A stretch of 64,000 bases of DNA, taken from the NCBI RefSeq assembly GCF_005497185.1, contig NZ_RJTN01000008.1, positions 62,001-126,000 of the forward strand, given 5' to 3'. How positions within the stretch are numbered: position 1 is the stretch's first letter; each line of letters begins with the position of its first letter. The DNA is from Pectobacterium polonicum. Its GTDB lineage: Bacteria; Pseudomonadota; Gammaproteobacteria; Enterobacterales; Enterobacteriaceae. Below are positions 54,433 to 64,000 of the stretch, one piece after another. The position numbers and the translations under genes were made by a program. The notes below the pieces were generated by a model that did not search any database, was not told where the DNA came from, and saw nothing but the letters and a program-made list of their open reading frames with translations.

Positions 54433-54455
54433 GCGCGCCCCAAAAGAGGGCGCGC
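54433..54455 (+). terminator. GC-rich stem-loop after patD
   Basis: GCGCGCCC at 54433-54440 pairs with GGGCGCGC at 54448-54455 around a 7-nt loop. No T-run follows, so termination may be partial. Confidence 0.5.
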
Positions 54456-54618
54456 AGGGCAAAAACGGGGCAGCGCAAGATATTTTAATTGCCTTCACGC
54501 TAGTATTCACCCTGTCATTTGGTTATTAATTTTAAATATTCGTATTTAGTTCAAATAATATGCTGGATTTTTGGTTTAGATCGCGTTTTTTTATTTTATT
54601 CTGATTTAAGACGGGCGA

Positions 54619-54635
54619 CTGGCGTGTTATGTGCA
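54619..54635 (+). promoter_or_regulatory. Candidate sigma-54 promoter of patA
   Basis: CTGGCGTGTTATGTGCA has the invariant GG (54621-54622) and GC (54633-54634) of a -24/-12 promoter with exact N10 spacing. It lies about 48 bases before the patA start. E. coli patA (ygjG) is, from memory, also sigma-54 dependent. Confidence 0.45.
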
Positions 54636-54639
54636 TTAA

Positions 54640-56088
<1,449 letters not shown>

Positions 56089-56887
56089 AAAACGAGACGG
56101 AAGCACGCAGTACCCCATTATGTTCATTCCGAAAGCCAGTCAGCTCTTATTGACTGGCTTTTTTTATCCTCCTGCGAGACGCGGGAACCTGCCATTATGC
56201 TTTAAATCTAATTAATTCAGTCACGTCACACTATATTGAGTGTCACGAAGCGTAATGATATGGATAGTATTGTTACTCAATCTGAACTATTAGCTTTCTA
56301 ACTGATAAATTTGATTTAATTAATGAAAATCAGATTTTTCCCCTTATTACTTTTTGATAGAAAAAAACGATCGAACAAAGAGAATTGAACGGTTTAATGA
56401 TCGTTATTTCCGATCGATATTCCATTTGTGATAGTGTAAAGTTATAGACCGTAGGCTACGGAATCTTCATGTTCTTTTTATCAGTTTATAGCATTAATTA
56501 AACGTAACGTATGCACAGTAGGGTAAGGCAGAATATGAAAATGGGGTCGTTTTTATACATGCTTTGCTTTCAGGTGTTCGCATATATTTTTGATTTTTAT
56601 GGTGAAATAAAAATGGGTTTTAATTGATTTACCAAGTAAACAATTTCAGTAAGTAAATGTCGTCGATATGCCTATTATTTAAAATTATTAATGGCTAAAT
56701 GGATTTCTTATGCCACTATGCTTCTGTCTGCATCAGAAAATAAGAAATTTAGAGGAGCCAGGGACCCTGTTTTGATAACGATTCACTTTACCGTTCTTCG
56801 TATTTTATTTAGACCAGTAGTCGGTAAGAGGTTTATCAATCGCAATAGGGAAAATATTTTGCAAAAATGTAAAGTCTTGGTGCTGAC
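56089..56887. other. Long AT-rich region before the second chemoreceptor
   Basis: About 800 bases with the patA terminator at its left end. The rest is AT-rich and holds no convincing gene; a short frame at 56691-56909 looks spurious. The chemoreceptor promoter should lie near the right end. Confidence 0.55.
56132..56165 (+). terminator. patA terminator
   Basis: AAAGCCAGTCA at 56132-56142 pairs with TGACTGGCTTT at 56151-56161, followed by more T residues to 56165. It is a textbook intrinsic terminator. Confidence 0.9.
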
Positions 56888-58549
56888 ATGGATTTATTTA
56901 AAAATATAAAAATTGGGAAGCGGCTTTCTCTAGGGTTTGGTTTGTTAATCATGCTGACGCTCGTTTTGTCATCTGTGGGCTATTATTTCATGAAAAACAT
57001 TGGTGCCGAGGTTGATGAAATCACCGAAGACCGAATGATAAAAGTCGACATGCTACGTGATATTCAAGATATATTAAATACTAACATTCGTACTTTACGC
57101 GATATTATCCTCCTCCCAGCAGATAAAAAACAGGAAAAGGACGATCTCAAGGTTATCATAGTAAAAACGACCAACTCGGCAAGTGAAATATATAAAAATC
57201 TCGATGGCAGTATCAACTCGCAAAAAGCGCGGGAGTTATTTAATCAACTTATCGATATCAGAAAACAGTATAGCCTGAGTATAAATAAAGCCATTGACTA
57301 TGCGATGGAAGAACAGGATGCGCTGGCAACAGAATTGGTATTTGGTGATATCGCAAACATCCAAGCCGTTTATTTTGCCAAACTGAATGAATTTACTGAG
57401 TTACAGGAGTCGTTCGTTGATCATGCCAAACGGGCGACGAAAGAATATATCAGCAATGCGCTGTTGTGGATGTTAGTGCTATCGGTCTTCTCTGCTGTTT
57501 TAGGGTGCTTTATTGCCTGGTTATTAACCCGAAGTGTCACCGTTCCGCTCTCTGTTGCGCTTTCTTCTGCGAAGCGCATCAGTGTGGGTGACTTGAGTGG
57601 TTCTATTGTGGTCAATAACCGCGATGAGACAGGTTTGCTGCTGGAAGCTATGCAGGAAATGCAAGCGGCGCTGACGCAAATGGTTGTTGGCGTCAGAAAC
57701 AATGCGGAGAGCGTTGCTACGGCCAGTATGCAGATTGCTCAGGGTAATGCTGATTTGTCATCACGGACTGAAGAGCAGGCGAGTGCTCTGGAAGAAACGT
57801 CTTCGACCATGACGCAATTAGGCATGACGGTCAAAAACAATGCCGACAATGCCCGTCAGGCTAATGCGCTGGCCCAAAATGCGAGTACCGTAGCGCTTCA
57901 GGGAGGGGATGTTGTCAATGACGTCGTGGATACGATGAAGTCCATTAATGAGAGCTCGCGCAGTATTGTCGATATCATTAATGTCATCGATAGCATTGCG
58001 TTTCAGACGAATATTTTGGCGCTTAACGCTGCTGTTGAAGCGGCCCGAGCGGGTGAACAGGGACGAGGATTTGCCGTTGTTGCGGGTGAAGTGCGCAATC
58101 TGGCGCAGCGTAGCGCAGAAGCCGCTAAAGAGATCAAAAATCTGATTACTGCGAGCGTTGAGCGCGTCGAGCGTGGTTCTGTGCTGGTGAATAAAGCGGG
58201 GGAAACGATGCAGCAGGTTGTGGTGTCTATCCGCCAGTTGAGCGATACCGTATCAGAGATTAGCTCCGCAAGTGCCGAGCAGTCGACGGGAGTCGAACAA
58301 GTCGGCATTGCGGTTAGCCAAATGGATCAGACTACGCAGCAGAATGCCGCGTTGGTGGAAGAGTCCGCAGCGGCAGCACAAAGCCTCAAGGAACAAGCGG
58401 ATCAGCTTGTCAGAGAGGTTTCGGTGTTCAAAATCGCGAATTATGGACGACCCACACCGAAGCCAGCAACGCAGACGCTCCCGATTGCCAGGCTTCCAGC
58501 CTCTGTCAGTGCATCGGCTTCAGGGGCGTCAGATTGGACGAGTTTCTAA
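56888..58549 (+). CDS. Methyl-accepting chemotaxis protein (4HB ligand domain)
   Basis: This 553-residue chemoreceptor has a first membrane segment at residues about 10-33, a periplasmic four-helix-bundle (4HB_MCP) domain of about 155 residues, a second membrane segment near residues 192-212, a HAMP domain, and a signalling domain with the invariant tip [20 protein letters not shown]. It ends in DWTSF, an xWxxF tail like the docking pentapeptide of Tar and Tsr. The ligand is unknown. The gene is isolated from other chemotaxis genes and separated by repeat D from its terminator. Confidence 0.9.
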   Translation: MDLFKNIKIGKRLSLGFGLLIMLTLVLSSVGYYFMKNIGAEVDEITEDRMIKVDMLRDIQDILNTNIRTLRDIILLPADKKQEKDDLKVIIVKTTNSASEIYKNLDGSINSQKARELFNQLIDIRKQYSLSINKAIDYAMEEQDALATELVFGDIANIQAVYFAKLNEFTELQESFVDHAKRATKEYISNALLWMLVLSVFSAVLGCFIAWLLTRSVTVPLSVALSSAKRISVGDLSGSIVVNNRDETGLLLEAMQEMQAALTQMVVGVRNNAESVATASMQIAQGNADLSSRTEEQASALEETSSTMTQLGMTVKNNADNARQANALAQNASTVALQGGDVVNDVVDTMKSINESSRSIVDIINVIDSIAFQTNILALNAAVEAARAGEQGRGFAVVAGEVRNLAQRSAEAAKEIKNLITASVERVERGSVLVNKAGETMQQVVVSIRQLSDTVSEISSASAEQSTGVEQVGIAVSQMDQTTQQNAALVEESAAAAQSLKEQADQLVREVSVFKIANYGRPTPKPATQTLPIARLPASVSASASGASDWTSF

Positions 58550-58581
58550 TATATAACCGTTATGGCTGCCAGCATGTCAGG

Positions 58582-58789
<208 letters not shown>

Positions 58790-58839
58790 GAGAAAATAGC
58801 GAAGTATAATAAATAGATATTGTCATAAGAGATTTGTTT

Positions 58840-58868
58840 GCCAGTCAGCACACACTGACTGGCTTTTT
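58840..58868 (+). terminator. Terminator after the chemoreceptor gene
   Basis: GCCAGTCA at 58840-58847 pairs with TGACTGGC at 58856-58863 around an 8-nt loop, followed by five T residues. Repeat D lies between it and the gene. Confidence 0.8.
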
Positions 58869-59070
58869 GCCTACCGTGGTAGGCCTGAAGCGCCTGCTGC
58901 CGATCGCTGGCAGGTTCGCCTCGTATCAATCAGTCACGCCCTGTAATGTCTTCATAGGTGCTTTGCATCAGGCTGACAACCCTAGGTACGCAGAAATATG
59001 ATAATCATCAACATGATGCAGCAACGGTATCGTCAGTTTTGCGGCTCCAAACGCTGCTGAACAGATGCGG

Positions 59071-60057
59071 TTACCTGCGTTTACGGGCAATCAAGACATT
59101 TAGCGGAGCCATGGGAAATGCCTGATGACGTCGAGTTTCGACAGAGGTGAAGCCAGCAGCCAGTAACCACTGAGTGAGCTGTCCTTCTCGTGTAACGTGG
59201 CGTCCACTCATTTGCATCGGGAGATAAAACGGCAGAACGGGAGCTGCATCGTTGGCCTCTTCGGCAATTTCCGCCTGTGCAAGGACCAGCGTTCCCTCTG
59301 GCGCGAGTGTGTGGTGAAGCGTTGCCAGCATGGTGGGGATATCCTCAACAAAATGCAGGAAGGAGGAGCTCCAGATCAGATCGTATTTTTCGCCGGGAAA
59401 CGCGCCGCTTTGTGCTGACAGCCGTGCGGATAACCCGGCATCGTCGATATTACGCTGTGCCACGGCAGCCGTTTGCGGCAGGTCATAGACCGTGCCGGAG
59501 ATCTGCGCGTGGCGCTGCGCCAGCGTAATTGCCACCCAGCCAGGGCCACCGCCCAGATCGAGCACGTGCCTGATTTGTGGGAAATCCGGCAGGCTGGAGA
59601 TCAGTTGCTCAGCAAGGTCTGCGGTTACCGAGCGCTGCTCCTGCGCGATTTGCTGTTCTGCCGCGTTGGCCCACGCCGCATCGCGCGGTAATTCGCTCAA
59701 CTGTGCGGGCAGTGGCTGGGGCATTCCGCCGCCGAGTCCCTGACCGAACTGGCGCAGGCTGGTGAGGCGAAAACGCCAGGCGTCACCGAGAAAACGCGGG
59801 CTGCGGCGACAGAGCACGGCTGCGCTGGCGGGGGCGATTCGATAACCGCCATGATGGCGCGTCAAAAGCTGCATACTCCACAGGATCTCAAGCAGAAATT
59901 CGGTTTTCTCCGGCTGCCACCCCAGCGCTTCCGCCAGTTGTTCCGACGTGGTGGCGTCCTCCAACTGGTCGAAAATCTGCTGTTCCAGCGCAAGATGTAA
60001 CGCGTCGGCCTGCACGCTGCTAGCGGCAAGCTGCCATAATGTCTCTAGTGGGTTCAT
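59071..60057 (-). CDS. SAM-dependent O-methyltransferase (dimerisation-domain family)
   Basis: This 328-residue protein has an N-terminal helical dimerisation domain (about residues 10-100) and a Rossmann-type SAM domain with motif I at VLDLGGGPG (residues 165-173) and the later DLIWSSSFLHFVED. It resembles O-methyltransferases of the hydroxyindole/polyketide type that methylate small secondary metabolites. It is divergent from a PchR-like regulator gene, and a Fur-like box lies between the two starts, which suggests iron-linked expression. No biosynthetic genes for a substrate are adjacent, so the substrate is unknown. Confidence 0.82.
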   Translation of the reverse strand: MNPLETLWQLAASSVQADALHLALEQQIFDQLEDATTSEQLAEALGWQPEKTEFLLEILWSMQLLTRHHGGYRIAPASAAVLCRRSPRFLGDAWRFRLTSLRQFGQGLGGGMPQPLPAQLSELPRDAAWANAAEQQIAQEQRSVTADLAEQLISSLPDFPQIRHVLDLGGGPGWVAITLAQRHAQISGTVYDLPQTAAVAQRNIDDAGLSARLSAQSGAFPGEKYDLIWSSSFLHFVEDIPTMLATLHHTLAPEGTLVLAQAEIAEEANDAAPVLPFYLPMQMSGRHVTREGQLTQWLLAAGFTSVETRRHQAFPMAPLNVLIARKRR

Positions 60058-60109
60058 AAGCGATCTTTCTCATTGATGGTCAGTCGATAGGGAATATGCT
60101 ATCTATAAA

Positions 60110-60124
60110 TGAGAATGGTTATTA
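60110..60124. promoter_or_regulatory. Fur-like box between methyltransferase and PchR-like genes
   Basis: TGAGAATGGTTATTA matches the 7-1-7 Fur consensus at 11 of 14 defined positions. It lies 53 bases before the methyltransferase start and 56 before the regulator start. Confidence 0.55.
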
Positions 60125-60179
60125 TGTTCATTGTTATGCGAGACGGCGTTTTTCATATGCGAAACGGCGAGGGAAGATG

Positions 60180-61115
60180 ATGCAAAGACAGCGACACAGG
60201 CGAAGTGAAAAACCAGCGGGCGATCGGTGCTGTGCGAGTGAGGCTGATATCTCAGGCTCACGCCGTACTTTGCCAGATGGCATCGGAGAATGCTGGTCGG
60301 ATTTCAGTCGTATTGATGCCGATCTGTCGTTGGCGCGCTCGCAATACCGGCCACGTCGTGCATGGGTGGAGGAAACCCAAAATCCACATTCACAGCCAAT
60401 GCTGGTTATGACGTTTGCGCTGGCAGGGGAGTCTACCTATTGTGACAGCAGTGGCTCACAGATCTGGTTTCGTCAGCAACATGTCACGATCACGACGTTT
60501 GGCTCCAGCGTGGGAGAACGCCGTTATCAGGCCCAGCAGCATGTCGATCAGCTGCGGTTGCGGATAGGGAAAACGGCGGCGGCGCGCTATTTGGGGTCGG
60601 CCTGTGCGGAACAACTGTTCAGTGACGATGGTGTGCGACAGCACGCGTTTACATCGATATCTGCGGCTAGTCAGGTTCATGTCAATGCGTTGTGCAGCGA
60701 CACTGATCCGCTGAATCGCCACATCCATGCGTTAAGCCTGCTGTCACAGTATCGACATCTTCTACAACCGAAAGACAGGCGTGATGCTGTTTATCCACAG
60801 GAGCGGCAGCAGTTGGAGTGGATATGTTGCTGGATGCGGGAACATTTGGCTGAGCCGCTGACGCTGGCCTGCATTGCGACCCAGGCAGGGATGAGTGAAT
60901 CCCGACTCAAACTTGGGTTTCACCGCTGTTTCGCAACGACGCCGGGTCAAATGCTATTACGAATGCGAATGGACCGGGCGCACCAGCTATTGGATCAAGG
61001 GTTTCAGGTAGCGCAGACGGCCTGGCAAGTCGGCTATCGGCATCCCGCCAATTTCAGTCTGGCATTTACGCGCTATTTTAACCGTAATCCGAAAATGATT
61101 GCGGCACGTAAGTAA
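60180..61115 (+). CDS. AraC-family regulator, PchR/YbtA-like
   Basis: This 311-residue regulator has a long N-terminal domain without a clear cupin and a C-terminal AraC DNA-binding domain (LACIATQAGMSESRLKLGFHRCFATTPGQML, then WQVGYRHPANFSLAFTRYFNRNP). Regulators of this subgroup (PchR, YbtA) respond to siderophores. The start at 60180 has a GAGGGAA site; frames extending to 60096 would cross the Fur-like box. Its divergent position suggests that it controls the methyltransferase and possibly a siderophore locus elsewhere. The ligand is unknown. Confidence 0.78.
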   Translation: MQRQRHRRSEKPAGDRCCASEADISGSRRTLPDGIGECWSDFSRIDADLSLARSQYRPRRAWVEETQNPHSQPMLVMTFALAGESTYCDSSGSQIWFRQQHVTITTFGSSVGERRYQAQQHVDQLRLRIGKTAAARYLGSACAEQLFSDDGVRQHAFTSISAASQVHVNALCSDTDPLNRHIHALSLLSQYRHLLQPKDRRDAVYPQERQQLEWICCWMREHLAEPLTLACIATQAGMSESRLKLGFHRCFATTPGQMLLRMRMDRAHQLLDQGFQVAQTAWQVGYRHPANFSLAFTRYFNRNPKMIAARK

Positions 61116-61438
61116 TCTATCTTGTTGGTATTACTATCAGACTGTGAACCAATTTACTTGCAACACGAAAAGGGTAGAAGTGGGATAGAAGTGTAGGATG
61201 TTCGCGTCAGCCGAACGCACAGCACTACCGTTAGACGCGTGTTGTTCGCCTTCCTGACGCCATGCTGGAGGATCTTTTGCTCTGCTTTCCTGCTGATTCT
61301 TGCATCTTTAATTGTTATTTCATAACGCATTAGCAATAACATCACGGCGAGAAAGATGCAGAAAATGACAATTGCAGCGCCCCTGACGCTGTTGATGGCG
61401 GGTGATTAATCTTTTCCGATCATCGGAAATATAGAGCC
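61116..61438. other. Region between the PchR-like regulator and the small exported protein
   Basis: About 320 bases with no credible gene. Short hydrophobic frames around 61290-61410 could be a decayed remnant, but the evidence is too thin to call one. Confidence 0.4.
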
Positions 61439-61678
61439 TCAGCGACCAATAAGTCGCAACTGGGTACAAAATGGGCAACCACAGCCGTTAATGGAGGTCG
61501 CATCGCACTGACCGGGGTGGATTGCCTCTAATCCCATTGGGGTAAAGCTGGAAAAGGTGCGTTTGGCCTCATCAATATTGCGTAATCCAGCCTCGTCGGA
61601 CTGGGCTACTTTTGCCTGAAACGCAGAAGCCTGTGCCGCAACCAGGGAAAGAAATAGAACTGACAGACCTTTTTTCAT
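61439..61678 (-). CDS. Small exported cysteine-rich protein of unknown function (79 aa)
   Basis: I do not recognise this 79-residue protein. The N-terminus (MKKGLSVLFLSLVAAQASA) is a clear Sec signal peptide with a cleavage site after residue 19, leaving a mature chain of about 60 residues. Four cysteines cluster in the last 25 residues (GQCDATSINGCGCPFCTQ), spaced C-x8-C-x-C-x2-C, a pattern that could bind a metal or form disulfides. The gene is downstream of amn on the same strand, 107 bases away. The ribosome site is weak (GGA). It may be a periplasmic or secreted small protein; nothing more can be supported. Confidence 0.6.
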   Translation of the reverse strand: MKKGLSVLFLSLVAAQASAFQAKVAQSDEAGLRNIDEAKRTFSSFTPMGLEAIHPGQCDATSINGCGCPFCTQLRLIGR

Positions 61679-61785
61679 TGAGTTTATCCGTTATGGTATT
61701 TGGTTCGTTATAACATAACAATCCAAGCCGTACTAGCTCAGGCGAGCGCACAAATGCGGCCGCCTGTCCTAATAAAACCATGTAA

Positions 61786-63246
61786 TCAGCGGAACGGTGG
61801 CTCGTTAAAGGTGCGTAGCTTACGCGAATGCAGCTTGTCGCTTTCCGCCCGCAGTAGATCGATGGCGCAGATACCAATCTGCAAATGCTCCGAAATCGCC
61901 CCTTCATAGAAACGGTTTGCCTGTCCTGGCAGCTTGATCTCACCGTGCAACGGTTTATCCGAGACACACAGCAGCGTACCGTAAGGCACACGGAAGCGAT
62001 AACCCTGTGCGGCAATCGTCGCGCTTTCCATATCGACTGCGACAGCGCGGCTGAGATTAAACCGCAGTGCGGAAGCGGCATAGCGTAGCTCCCAGTTGCG
62101 ATCGTCGGTGGTGACCACGGTGCCGGTACGCAGGCGTTGCTTCACTTCTTCCCCCGGCATACCGCTGACCATCTTGGTGGCGTCATACAACGCGCGCTGC
62201 ACCTCAGCAATACTGGGTATTGGGATATCCGGCGGTAAAACGGCGTCCAGTACATGATCGTCACGCAGATAAGCGTGTGCCAGTACATAATCGCCAATAG
62301 ACTGACTTTCGCGCAGACCGCCGCAGTGCCCGATCATCAACCAGGCATGGGGACGCATTACCGCGAGATGATCGCAGATGGTTTTCGCATTAGATGGCCC
62401 GACACCGATGTTCACCATCGTAATGCCTTTCCCGTGGCGAGGAATCAGATGATAGGCGGGCATCTGGTGGTTTTTCCATGCCAGATCGGATACGGTTTGC
62501 TCGGGGTTGGGCGTCTCAGCGGTGATGTAGATACCGCCCGCGCAGGACAATGCCTCATAGGGGCTAGCGGGATCGGCAATCTGCGCACAGGCCCAGCGCA
62601 CAAACTCATCAACATAACGGGTGTAGTTGGTGAAGAGAATGAATGGCTGAATGTGTTCCACTGGCGTGCCGGTATAGTGACGAAGCCGGGCAAGCGAGAA
62701 GTCAGTACGCAGTGCGTCAAAATGCGACAATGGCGACGTGGTGGTGGCATGATACAAGCCATCAGCCGTTTCATCCCCAATCTGTGACAGCTCCGTGGTT
62801 GGAAAATGTTTCGCGATGCCCGCGCTCATGGAACGGTCAAGAATCAGATCGGAACCGTCGAGCACGTAGGGGAACGGGATCTCCTGCTGTGATGGGCTGA
62901 CTTCAATACTGACGTCATAGTCCCCTTCAAGCAGCGCCAGCTGTTCCGCGAGATAAGCGCGCAGAAACGCGGGACGGGTGACGGTGGTAGAATAACTGCC
63001 GGGATGGGTAAAACGCCCATAGGCACGATGTCGAGGATGTCCGGTCGATTCACCGTTCCAACTCACGCGCAAGGCGGGGTAGGAAAATAACCCGGCTGCA
63101 CGCGCGTTGGTATCAGGTAGCGTGCCGTGGGTGATAAAGTCTCCGATGGCGTCGCGCAGCGCCGAGACGGCATCATCATACAGTGCTTCCAGTTTATCCA
63201 GAGCCTGAGTGACGGTGAGGCTGATGTGGGATTCGCTGCTATGCAT
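61786..63246 (-). CDS. amn: AMP nucleosidase
   Basis: This 486-residue enzyme hydrolyses AMP to adenine and ribose-5-phosphate and helps control adenylate pools. It matches E. coli Amn throughout, with an N-terminal Amn-specific domain (about residues 1-190) and a C-terminal nucleoside-phosphorylase-like domain containing VNIGVGPSNAKTICDHLA and the final RKLRTFNEPPFR. The ATG at 63246 has an AAGGAGAG site six bases upstream. Repeat copy E lies just upstream of the gene. It is cytoplasmic. Confidence 0.95.
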   Translation of the reverse strand: MHSSESHISLTVTQALDKLEALYDDAVSALRDAIGDFITHGTLPDTNARAAGLFSYPALRVSWNGESTGHPRHRAYGRFTHPGSYSTTVTRPAFLRAYLAEQLALLEGDYDVSIEVSPSQQEIPFPYVLDGSDLILDRSMSAGIAKHFPTTELSQIGDETADGLYHATTTSPLSHFDALRTDFSLARLRHYTGTPVEHIQPFILFTNYTRYVDEFVRWACAQIADPASPYEALSCAGGIYITAETPNPEQTVSDLAWKNHQMPAYHLIPRHGKGITMVNIGVGPSNAKTICDHLAVMRPHAWLMIGHCGGLRESQSIGDYVLAHAYLRDDHVLDAVLPPDIPIPSIAEVQRALYDATKMVSGMPGEEVKQRLRTGTVVTTDDRNWELRYAASALRFNLSRAVAVDMESATIAAQGYRFRVPYGTLLCVSDKPLHGEIKLPGQANRFYEGAISEHLQIGICAIDLLRAESDKLHSRKLRTFNEPPFR

Positions 63247-63268
63247 ATTCTCTCCTTTAACCACGCTC

Positions 63269-63538
63269 TATACCCGTCATACTTCAAGCTGCTTGTGCGT
63301 TGGCTGCCCTTGTTACTCGGCTCATCCATGAGCCTCGCCCCGTTGGGGCCGCTGCAAGCAGCGTTCAAATCTGCTCCCGGCAGATTTGTCACCCCAGTCA
63401 CTTACCTGAGTAAGCTCCTCGGGACTCGCGCGGTTGCCGCGTTACAAGGCCATAAATGGGCCTTGCCCTAAAGGGTCAACGCAGAGCGTTGTTCAAACGC
63501 TAACGTTTTGTCATGCAACTTGAATTATTTAGGGTATA
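63269..63538 (+). repeat. Modular intergenic repeat, copy E (about 270 bp)
   Basis: The ends CGTCATACTTCAAGCTGC and GCAACTTGAATTATTTAGG and an interior with the GAGCCTCGCCC, AGTCACTTACCTGAGTAAGC and AACGCTAACGTTTTG modules make it close to copy A. It lies immediately upstream of amn, so it may contain or displace part of the amn promoter. Confidence 0.85.
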
Positions 63539-63598
63539 CACATATTCAATTCTGCACTTCGGCAGAGATTAGCTAACAGCGTAACTGAAGATGTACTG

Positions 63599-63624
63599 AC
63601 CCGCCATCGTCAAATCTGGCGGGT
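63599..63624 (-). terminator. Stem-loop after the permease fragment
   Basis: ACCCGCCA at 63599-63606 pairs with TGGCGGGT at 63617-63624 around a 10-nt loop, 26 bases after the stop of the permease gene. The tail has no T-run, so it is a possible terminator only. Confidence 0.5.
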
Positions 63625-63650
63625 AAACGCTCATGAAGCGAAGCGTGCGG

Positions 63651-64000
63651 TTAGTGCTTGTGGCCACCAGAGAGATTCGCTGCGCTCACGGCCAGTATCG
63701 ACAGCACGCCGAGTGCGGCAGCCGGTGCCAGTACGCCCCAGAAGGCACGTTCGATATACGGCATACCTTCCGCCAATACGCGCCCCCACTCCGGCGTCGG
63801 CGGTGACGCGCCCAGACCTAAAAAGCCGAGTGATGCCAGCGCCAGCGCGATGCCCGGTAGCCGCAGCATGGCGTGACGAAAAAGCGGACCAGCCAGCGCG
63901 GGCAGAATATAGAACAGACTACGTCGTATCGGGCCCACGCCGAGCATCGGCAACATCCGAATATAAGGGCGCGCATTAATTTCAGCGACCAGCGCTGCTG
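63651..64000 (-). CDS. DppC/OppC-type ABC transporter permease, C-terminal part (runs off the window)
   Basis: Only the last 116 residues are in the window; the gene continues past base 64000. The EAA-type loop region (ALVAEINARPYIRMLPMLG), the segment LPGIALALASLGFLGLGASPPTPEWGRVLAEG and the final hydrophobic helix are typical of the second permease of oligopeptide, dipeptide or nickel importers. GFLGLGxxPPxPEWG is a family hallmark. The chain ends in a short histidine-containing tail (SGGHKH). The substrate cannot be told from this part. Confidence 0.85.
   Translation of the reverse strand, partial: AALVAEINARPYIRMLPMLGVGPIRRSLFYILPALAGPLFRHAMLRLPGIALALASLGFLGLGASPPTPEWGRVLAEGMPYIERAFWGVLAPAAALGVLSILAVSAANLSGGHKH

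Larger units (their letters stand above)
63247..63650. other. Region between amn and the permease fragment
   Basis: About 400 bases, mostly repeat copy E. The remainder holds a stem-loop after the permease gene. No gene is seen. Confidence 0.6.

Noticed and set aside
56691-56909. 72-residue frame overlapping the start of the second chemoreceptor
   Set aside because: It overlaps a well-supported start, lies in AT-rich non-coding sequence and shows no family features.
61572-62081. 169-residue minus-strand frame overlapping amn and the small exported protein
   Set aside because: It is an out-of-frame shadow of amn that runs on into the small gene; the two in-frame genes explain the region better.

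Overview
The window looks like a stretch of the chromosome of a soft-rot enterobacterium, most likely Pectobacterium. The main reasons are a leaderless 314-residue pectin lyase of the PnlA type, close relatives of Escherichia coli UhpABC, NlpA, Cbl, GltP, DcuB, PatA, PatD and Amn, a Has hemophore cluster, and five copies of a modular intergenic repeat. No rRNA, tRNA, CRISPR array, phage or insertion sequence was seen.

Layout. 1-5585 (minus) is a sugar-phosphate sensing and uptake locus: uhpA, uhpB and uhpC, then afuA and the start of afuB. 6082-8067 holds an orphan nlpA and the pectin lyase pnlA. 8237-11457 is an amino-acid racemase, a HypT/QseD-like LysR regulator and a dicarboxylate/amino-acid symporter. 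12384-14534 is an FdhF-type formate dehydrogenase with cysteine in place of selenocysteine. 15072-16751 is a chemoreceptor. 17301-25057 is a Fur-box-preceded ferrous iron uptake operon of the fetMP type: FTR1 permease, P19, DUF2318, two FtsX-like permeases, ATPase and TlpA. 25089-26996 is a DMT exporter and an AraC regulator.

27357-39895 is the most interesting region. The sulfur-starvation activator Cbl and gltP precede a divergent sulfonate island. The minus arm is a binding protein, ATPase, permease and iron-type alcohol dehydrogenase. The plus arm is an Ldh-family hydroxyacid dehydrogenase, a second TauA/TauC/TauB-like transporter, a PLP lyase resembling L-cysteate sulfo-lyase (CuyA) more than D-cysteine desulfhydrase, and an aspartate/glutamate-type racemase translationally coupled to it. 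I infer uptake and desulfonation of cysteate and/or sulfolactate, possibly of both enantiomers, as a sulfur source. dcuB follows after a strong terminator.

42018-52148 (minus) is a complete heme-hemophore cluster in the order hasI, hasS, hasR, hasA, hasD, hasE and a TolC-like gene. It has Fur boxes and no hasB (dedicated TonB). A 53-residue unrecognised small protein lies beside it. 52932-56088 is patD and patA (putrescine to GABA), with patA starting at a TTG codon behind a sigma-54-like element. 56888-58549 is a second chemoreceptor. 59071-61115 is a divergent O-methyltransferase and PchR-like regulator sharing a Fur-like box. 61439-61678 encodes a small cysteine-rich exported protein. 61786-63246 is amn. 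The window ends in the 3' part of a DppC-type permease gene.

All identifications come from reading the sequence and from memory of the families; no database search was run.
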